Assembly (NCBI GenBank): GCA_937896505.1
Contig: CALBNP010000166.1
Coordinates: 1-18,924, forward strand
Direction of reading: 5' to 3'
DNA from: an uncultured Bacteroidales bacterium
GTDB taxonomy: Bacteria; Bacteroidota; Bacteroidia; Bacteroidales; F082
DNA: 18,924 nucleotides
The position numbers were made by a program, and so were the translations under genes. Below the pieces are notes generated by a model. That model did not search any database, was not told the origin of the DNA, and was given only the letters and a program-made list of their open reading frames with translations. Below, piece after piece: positions 14,056 to 18,924 of this stretch; positions within the stretch are counted from its first letter, which is position 1, and each line of letters begins with the position of its first letter.

Positions 14056-15175
14056 GCGCAACAATAATTCTTTGGTGATTTTGCTCTTGTTCGGTGCAAT
14101 GTTTTTCATCGTTTCCTGCGACGAAAGCAACCGCCGGATGATGATGGAGAAACGCCTTGCCGAAATCGAAACGAAGTTTGAGAATGGCGAAGACATTTCG
14201 CAGGACACATCGGTTTTCGAAGTGCAGCGTTATTTTTCCAAGCATTGTGATGATGCCGAAATGCAGGCCTTGTCATCCCTTTACAGCGGTTGCGCGTATT
14301 GGCAGCGTGGCGATTACGATTCGGCGGCGGTGGCTATCAATGAGGCTTTCTCCATTGCAGAAACCTCGGGTAATGCCGCCTTGGTGGACAAAGTGAAGCA
14401 AACCGTCTCGACCTTATACACCGATTCGGCAAACCATGCTGCGGTCTTGGCTGATTTCAGAAACTCCAACAAATTGAATGACAATGATTTCACGATTTTG
14501 GAACGCAATTATGGTGCCATGGGAAGGCTTTTCGAAATGGCGGGTGAAATCGACAGCGCGCTTTATTATTACAATAAATGTGCGGTCTTGCAAAACGACT
14601 TTAACCACGCGCTGATTCGTAAGCAGCGTTGGGTCATCGTGCTTTCCTTGTCGCTTTTGGCGGCACTCTCGGTGGTGCTTGCCGTGGTGATGAACCTGTC
14701 GAAAAAGCGAAAGAAAATGGCCGAACTGAATGAGGAAATCATTGCTTTGCAGACCGAATATGAAGTCGTTTCGGAGACTACGAAAAACAACATGTTCCAA
14801 AAAGCGGAATTGATTTTCAAGGTGTTCCAACTCGGCGAGGTCAAGGAAAAGAACGTGGCTACTTATCAGAAACTGAAAGGGTTTGTTTGTGGTAAGAAAG
14901 CCGAAACAGCGTATGACGCCATTTTCAACGAATACCAGAAAACCTATCCCGATGTGGTGGAGGGTATTCGCAGCAAGTTCCCGACCCTCGCCGACTGGGA
15001 GTTCCGCATTTGTATCTTGTCCATGATGCCGTTTTCGGTGCAGGAAGTGGCCGACATTCTAAAGGTAAGTCCCGACACGGTGGGGAAGGGGCGCACCAAC
15101 ATCCGCAAGAAAATCGGCATGACCGAGGCGCGGGGCAAAATCGCTGATTTCGTGCTTCAGAAGATTGTGGAATGA
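14054..15175 (+). CDS. Membrane-anchored TPR regulator with LuxR-type HTH
   Basis: 373 residues. The ATG at 14054 is chosen because it opens a signal sequence (MRNNNSLVILLLFGAMFFIVSC); an upstream in-frame TTG at 14033 would add only a polar extension. Seen: lipobox IVSC with Cys22 followed by Asp-Glu; a helical TPR-like region at about 30-185 (GCAYWQRGDYDSAAVAINEAF, GRLFEMAGEIDSALYYYNKC); a transmembrane helix at about 193-213 (VIVLSLSLLAALSVVLAVV) followed by basic KKRKK; a coiled coil at about 215-245; and a C-terminal HTH at about 310-366 (DWEFRICILSMMPFSVQEVADILKVSPDTV, then RTNIRKKIG). In this topology the TPR part senses a periplasmic signal and the HTH binds DNA at the inner membrane. 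This resembles a known Bacteroidota regulator architecture; the signal is unknown. It follows the barrel gene and shares a repeated motif with it. Confidence 0.85.
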   Translation: MRNNNSLVILLLFGAMFFIVSCDESNRRMMMEKRLAEIETKFENGEDISQDTSVFEVQRYFSKHCDDAEMQALSSLYSGCAYWQRGDYDSAAVAINEAFSIAETSGNAALVDKVKQTVSTLYTDSANHAAVLADFRNSNKLNDNDFTILERNYGAMGRLFEMAGEIDSALYYYNKCAVLQNDFNHALIRKQRWVIVLSLSLLAALSVVLAVVMNLSKKRKKMAELNEEIIALQTEYEVVSETTKNNMFQKAELIFKVFQLGEVKEKNVATYQKLKGFVCGKKAETAYDAIFNEYQKTYPDVVEGIRSKFPTLADWEFRICILSMMPFSVQEVADILKVSPDTVGKGRTNIRKKIGMTEARGKIADFVLQKIVE

Positions 15176-15227
15176 AGCTTGAAATTGCCTTGAAATAACT
15201 TTTTTATTCGTCTTTTTCTGTAAAAAA

Positions 15228-15245
15228 TAACGACTGCACTCGTTA
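15228..15245. promoter_or_regulatory. Small inverted repeat before the ATPase gene
   Basis: TAACGA-CTGCAC-TCGTTA is a perfect 6-bp inverted repeat, with a further TCGTTA half-site at 15272-15277, just upstream of the -7 box at 15285. It could be an operator, but 6-bp arms are short. Confidence 0.25.
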
Positions 15246-15284
15246 AAATATGCGAAAAAAAACTTTTCCATTCGTTATTTTGTG

Positions 15285-15292
15285 TATCTTTG
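15285..15292 (+). promoter_or_regulatory. Candidate -7 promoter box for the AAA ATPase gene
   Basis: TATCTTTG followed by CA is an exact and typical Bacteroidota -7 box. It predicts a transcript start near 15299 and a leader of about 19 nt to the ATG at 15318. The in-frame upstream start at 15282 would lie before the promoter box and is therefore rejected. Confidence 0.65.
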
Positions 15293-15317
15293 CAGCGTAA
15301 AAATAATTCGTAAAAGC

Positions 15318-16520
15318 ATGGAATACAATATCGAAGGTCTTTATGCGACCCATCAGAGGTTGGTAAAAAGCACGAAAATGGATTTTATCCGTTATCTTTA
15401 CAATGAAATCAATTGGGATAATGAGATGATTGGCATTAAAGGTGCCAGAGGCGTTGGTAAAACGACAATGATGTTGCAGCACGTCAAGGAAGTTTTCGGA
15501 GAAAGTGCCCAGGCCTTGTATGTCTCGCTAGATAACTTTTTCTTCAGTACTCACACCTTGTCTGAGGTCGTCGAATATCACTATTTGCATGGTGGAACTC
15601 ACTTGTTTATTGATGAAATTCATCATTATGAAAATTGGCAGACACTTTTGAAAAACATTTGCGACGAATATCCAGGCTTGCATGTTGTTTACACGGGGTC
15701 TTCGATGTTGCAGATAGACTATACTCAAGGCGATTTGTCACGTCGCCAGATTGTGTACGAATTGAGAGGCATGTCGTTCCGTGAATTTTTGGAGTTTGAA
15801 GGAGTGTGTGGAATAAGCCCGGTTTCGTTGGAGACCTTGCTTGCTGATCATGTTACAATTGCGTCAGAACTGTCGTCGAAAATAAAAGTGTTGCCTTATT
15901 TTGAGAAATATTTGAAAATGGGCTATTATCCTTTTTATAAAAAAGATGTCAAGGGCTTCGATTATCGTGTTCAGGCGGTGGTTAAGGAAGTGTTGCACGA
16001 GGATTTGCCTGCCGTTGAGGATGTTTCGTTTAATACGGTTGTCAAGACACAGCGCATGTTGATGATTTTGGCAGAGAAAGTGCCGCAGACCCCTGTGCTG
16101 TCTGATTTGTACAGATTGCTTGATACGACACGCGATTCAGGCATCAAAATGCTGTATAACCTTGAACGTGCCGGTTTATTGTCTTTGGTGACTTCGGAAA
16201 AGAAAAACTTGAAAGCCTTGGTTAAACCGGACAAAATTCTGTTGAATAATCCGAGCCTGATGTGTGCCTTGACCTATCGAGCTGACAAAGGAACGCTGCG
16301 CGAGACATTTTTCTACAACCAACTGTCTGCAGTGTCCGAGGTGTCTTATCCAAAGCAGGGCGATTTCTTGGTCGATAGGAAATTTTTGTTTGAGGTCGGT
16401 GGTCGTGGCAAGTCATTTGACCAAATCAAGGATGTGCCTGATAGTTTTCTGGCTCTTGATGATATGGAAATGGGTCATCACAACCGTATACCGTTATGGA
16501 TGTTTGGGCTGCTTTATTGA
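15318..16520 (+). CDS. AAA family ATPase with DUF4143-like C-terminal domain
   Basis: 400 residues from the ATG at 15318. Seen: Walker A GARGVGKTT at 42-50 with Lys48; Walker B HLFIDEIHH with Asp99-Glu100; a sensor-1-like strand HVVYTGSSM; an arginine-rich ELRGMSFREFLEF block typical of the AAA_14 family; and a C-terminal winged-helix region followed by GDFLVDRKFLFEVGGRGKS. This last segment has the D...ExG pattern of the DUF4143 PD-(D/E)xK-like fold, though the usual catalytic Lys after the Glu is not in its standard place (EVGG). Such ATPases are very abundant and variable in Bacteroidota and their biological role is not established; defence or mobile-element links are speculation. It is transcribed singly from its own promoter and ends 7 bp from the convergent GH89 stop, with no room for a terminator. 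Confidence 0.9.
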   Translation: MEYNIEGLYATHQRLVKSTKMDFIRYLYNEINWDNEMIGIKGARGVGKTTMMLQHVKEVFGESAQALYVSLDNFFFSTHTLSEVVEYHYLHGGTHLFIDEIHHYENWQTLLKNICDEYPGLHVVYTGSSMLQIDYTQGDLSRRQIVYELRGMSFREFLEFEGVCGISPVSLETLLADHVTIASELSSKIKVLPYFEKYLKMGYYPFYKKDVKGFDYRVQAVVKEVLHEDLPAVEDVSFNTVVKTQRMLMILAEKVPQTPVLSDLYRLLDTTRDSGIKMLYNLERAGLLSLVTSEKKNLKALVKPDKILLNNPSLMCALTYRADKGTLRETFFYNQLSAVSEVSYPKQGDFLVDRKFLFEVGGRGKSFDQIKDVPDSFLALDDMEMGHHNRIPLWMFGLLY

Positions 16521-16527
16521 GTGGCTT

Positions 16528-18672
16528 TCACTTACATTCCTCCATCACTTTCTTGCAAAATTCCACCACATCCGTAGGCTTTTCAACGGCGGAGACGCCT
16601 GTCTTTTCTTCCACCCATTGGCGTTCCCATTCGGCGAAGTCGAAAGGCTCGCCGCTGAGTCTTTGGTTGAAATATGCCATCCAGCGCGGCAGGTAATAGT
16701 CGCGGATAAGCCCTGACCAGATTCTTGCCGAATAATCATCAACGGGCGGCCCCCAAATGGTGATGAGGCGTCGGGCGTTGTGCTCGTAGGCATCGCCCTC
16801 GCCGTGCTGATGGGCGTAATGGAGCCAACGGTCCAAGCGCAGTGTGGGGTGCGTCTCCAAAAGCAAATCCATGTCGCGCATGAGGGTCTCGAAGCGTTGG
16901 ATTTCTGCTTTTATTGCGGCTTCGTCTCTTGGTTGGACATCGAGTGATTTTTCAATGTGCTGGGTGAGTTTTTCGGCACAGGCTCCGGCATACATCACCG
17001 TCATTTCGGCTAAATCGGCTTCGAAAAGCGAATTGCCTTTCATGCTTTCGGCACCGGCTTGCAGCTTCTCGACGGCGTCAAGGAAAGTGCTGTCGTAGCG
17101 GACGCTGCCTTGTCGGCAAAGGCCTGGACGCAGTTGCCAGTTGTAGCGTGGGTGGTCGGTGAAACTGCCGTAAACGCTTTGCCTTGCGCCATCCCAAAAC
17201 TGTTGCATGGCGGGCGTGTATTGTCCGTAGCGGCATTGGCAGTAGTGCGCCATCCAGTCGTCTAAAATGATGCTGTCGGCAGTCCAGCCGCCATCGGTAA
17301 TGAGTTCGTAAAGCACCTCGTTGTTTTCGATGCCTTCAGGTGCCATGCCGTAACCGGCGAGATGGCCTTTGTTTTGCGAGCGCAAGGCTTCCAGTTTGCC
17401 GTTGGCATAATGTTCCATGACGCCGGTCGGGGCGGTCTTGCCGCCCATATTGGGGATGACGCTGTAGATCCATTGCTTGCCGTAGAAGCCTTCGTATTCG
17501 TCCCAGTTCTTGCTGTTGTGCCAGAAGTTCTGGTTGTAGTCGACGGCCATGTCGAGGATGAGCATCTTGTCGTCAGGGACGCGGCTGAGCAAGGCGTTCA
17601 AAGTCGATTGGTCCCACACATCGCGTTGATAGCCAAGCATCCAGCCTTGCATCACCCACACGGCATCGGGGTTGCCGGCCTTGATGCTTTGATAGACGTT
17701 TTCGCCGTAAGTGGCCAACAATTCATAGCGTTCCTCGCTGCCTTTGGGCGGGAATGGCGTCTCCATCTCGTTGAAACTGTCGATGATATAATATTGGTTC
17801 GGGCCAAATTCCTGTTCCCATTCCTCGATGAACATCTTGCCCAACTGCATGAAAAGCGTGTCGGTGGGCGAGAGCATCCAGTTGTGGAAATGACTGTCGC
17901 ACCATGATGTTTCGGTGAGGGTGACATCGGGATAAAGGCGTTGGATGGCTTGCGGCACAAATCCGGCAAAACCGGGACAGACGGGTGTCATGCCCAAGGC
18001 TCTCATGCGGTCGAGGATTTTATGCTGCAAGGCGATTTGGTCATTGTGCCAGACATCATCCAAAGGCCCATCAATGCCGCTGATGTTGCCCATGCGCATC
18101 CAAGGCAGGTGGGCTGGCCCGACAAAATAATGGCTGATTTCCTCATCGGTCAAGCCGATCTTTTTCCACACACGGGCCGAGATGGCTTCGTTGGCGACCA
18201 AAGCCAGAGGCATGTCGATGCCATGCAGCGCCATCCAGTCGATTTCGGCTTCCCAACGGCTCCAGTCCCAATAAGGCATGGTGTATCCGTAAGTCACCAC
18301 ATTGAAATAATAATGGTGGGCAAAAGGCGAGATGATATGTTTTTCATCGGTATCGGTCAGTCGCTCAGGCAATTCGCAACGCTTGCCGCTCCAACTGCTG
18401 ATGCCTGCTTCCTGGCTTTTCACATAATCGTAGAAACCGCGGCAAAGGGCGACGCCGCTGCTGCCGTGAATGATGAGACGGCCATTTTTGACGGCGGCGG
18501 TGAACTGGTCGCAGCCATCATCGGTCTTGGGCAGGTCGGCGTGGAGTTCGATGTTGAGGTCTTGCGCTGCAAAACGGCTTATCACATCGTTGGCGGCTTG
18601 CTCGCTTTCGTTGGGCTTTGTGCTGCATGAGACCAAGGCGAGAAACAGTATTAGGAATGGAAATGCTTTCAT
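16528..18672 (-). CDS. GH89 alpha-N-acetylglucosaminidase, lipoprotein
   Basis: 714-residue exo-glycosidase releasing terminal alpha-linked GlcNAc, for example alpha-1,4-GlcNAc caps of gastric-type mucin or heparan sulfate ends (family knowledge). Seen: lipoprotein signal with LVSC lipobox and Cys16; an N-terminal alpha/beta domain at about 25-105; a catalytic barrel at about 110-435 with YFNVVTYGYTMPYWDWSRWEAEIDWMALHGI, FVGPAHLPWMRMGN and DSFNEMETP (Glu302, expected acid/base); and GMAPEGIENNEV with Glu446 (expected nucleophile), corresponding to the Glu pair of human NAGLU (Glu316/Glu446). The C-terminal all-helical domain runs at about 455-705. All expected motifs are intact. With the GH20 enzyme it covers both anomers of terminal N-acetylhexosamine. 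It is convergent with the ATPase gene (7-bp gap). Confidence 0.97.
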   Translation of the reverse strand: MKAFPFLILFLALVSCSTKPNESEQAANDVISRFAAQDLNIELHADLPKTDDGCDQFTAAVKNGRLIIHGSSGVALCRGFYDYVKSQEAGISSWSGKRCELPERLTDTDEKHIISPFAHHYYFNVVTYGYTMPYWDWSRWEAEIDWMALHGIDMPLALVANEAISARVWKKIGLTDEEISHYFVGPAHLPWMRMGNISGIDGPLDDVWHNDQIALQHKILDRMRALGMTPVCPGFAGFVPQAIQRLYPDVTLTETSWCDSHFHNWMLSPTDTLFMQLGKMFIEEWEQEFGPNQYYIIDSFNEMETPFPPKGSEERYELLATYGENVYQSIKAGNPDAVWVMQGWMLGYQRDVWDQSTLNALLSRVPDDKMLILDMAVDYNQNFWHNSKNWDEYEGFYGKQWIYSVIPNMGGKTAPTGVMEHYANGKLEALRSQNKGHLAGYGMAPEGIENNEVLYELITDGGWTADSIILDDWMAHYCQCRYGQYTPAMQQFWDGARQSVYGSFTDHPRYNWQLRPGLCRQGSVRYDSTFLDAVEKLQAGAESMKGNSLFEADLAEMTVMYAGACAEKLTQHIEKSLDVQPRDEAAIKAEIQRFETLMRDMDLLLETHPTLRLDRWLHYAHQHGEGDAYEHNARRLITIWGPPVDDYSARIWSGLIRDYYLPRWMAYFNQRLSGEPFDFAEWERQWVEEKTGVSAVEKPTDVVEFCKKVMEECK

Positions 18673-18691
18673 GGAACGTAAATTTTCTTTG

Positions 18692-18699
18692 CAAAAATA
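18692..18699 (-). promoter_or_regulatory. Candidate promoter of the GH89 gene
   Basis: The minus strand reads TATTTTTG then CAAAG, an exact TAnnTTTG -7 box, with GTTG (18721-18724) as a -33-like element 21 bp upstream. It predicts a transcript start near 18685 and a leader of about 12 nt. Confidence 0.55.
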
Positions 18700-18792
18700 G
18701 TTTTTTGGACATAAATCTTACAACAATCTGGCATAAATCTTTTTTCTCGCGTCAGCCAAATCCGTATCAATTTATGCGCAGTTCCTTGCGCT

Positions 18793-18811
18793 CCCTGAGC
18801 TTGTCGAAGGG
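18793..18811. repeat. Interspersed-repeat core CCCTGAGCTTGTCGAAGGG
   Basis: An imperfect palindrome: CCCT/AGGG ends and an off-centre dyad. Close variants (CCCTGAGC-Y-TGTCGAAGGG) are familiar to me as a repeat scattered through many bacterial genomes, especially between genes; this is recalled, not searched. It sits upstream of the GH89 promoter in a gene-free stretch. Confidence 0.5.
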
Positions 18812-18822
18812 CGTATTTAAAA

Positions 18823-18883
18823 ATTCGCCCGATTCGCCCAATTCGCGGTTCATAAAATCCGCGTAATCGGTGTAATCAGCGGT
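18823..18883. repeat. Two arrays of three 9-bp units
   Basis: Array 1 starts at 18823, 18832 and 18841: ATTCGCCCG, ATTCGCCCA, ATTCGCGGT. Array 2 starts at 18857, 18866 and 18875: ATCCGCGTA, ATCGGTGTA, ATCAGCGGT. Each array ends in GCGGTTCA. The 9-bp period is exact within each array. No translation signals were seen in the stretch from 18700 to the window end. Confidence 0.6.
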
Positions 18884-18924
18884 TCAAAAACAAGTTTCGC
18901 CAAGGCGTGAGAAAGTAAATGCGG

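Noticed and set aside
17941..18630. A 229-codon plus-strand frame inside the GH89 gene
   Set aside because: Antisense to an intact GH89 gene; the translation has no recognisable domain.

Overview
The window reads as a chromosomal segment of a T9SS-bearing member of the Bacteroidota, most likely order Bacteroidales. The basis: an rpsB-tsf pair with Bacteroidales-type lengths and S2 tail, three exported proteins with C-terminal type IX secretion (T9SS) sorting domains, a gingipain-type C25 peptidase, a TonB-plug outer-membrane barrel, and repeated TAnnTTTG -7 promoter boxes. No rRNA, tRNA, CRISPR array or complete insertion sequence was seen.

Layout. (1) 29-1863: rpsB and tsf, closed by a strong intrinsic terminator. 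(2) 2009-5513: a minus-strand T9SS adhesin-like protein, divergent from a plus-strand GH20 beta-N-acetylhexosaminidase lipoprotein. (3) 5556-10920: two minus-strand T9SS cargo genes, a 1160-residue C25 cysteine peptidase closely resembling lysine gingipain in active-site layout, and a 554-residue beta-rich protein. A 67-bp palindromic repeat lies between them. (4) 10921-11699: the only long gene-free stretch. It holds a roughly 150-bp nested dyad inside a roughly 530-bp segment whose ends share inverted sequence blocks. (5) 11700-15175: a TonB-plug/beta-barrel outer-membrane protein followed by a membrane-anchored TPR and LuxR-type-HTH regulator. A motif ATG(A/T)CTGTAGT recurs before, between and at the start of these two genes. 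(6) 15318-18672: an AAA ATPase with a DUF4143-like C-terminus, convergent (7-bp gap) with a GH89 alpha-N-acetylglucosaminidase lipoprotein. (7) 18793-18883: extragenic short repeats.

How it fits together (inference). GH20 and GH89 remove beta- and alpha-linked terminal N-acetylhexosamines, and the C25 peptidase and adhesin-like protein act on protein at the cell surface. Together they suggest feeding on host glycoproteins such as mucin. The genes are not arranged as a classical PUL: there is no SusD and no SusC with a carboxypeptidase-like N-terminal domain. The most promising candidate for something undescribed is the outer-membrane barrel plus membrane-tethered regulator pair with its private repeated motif. 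The regulator's start codon lies inside a perfect 14-bp inverted repeat.
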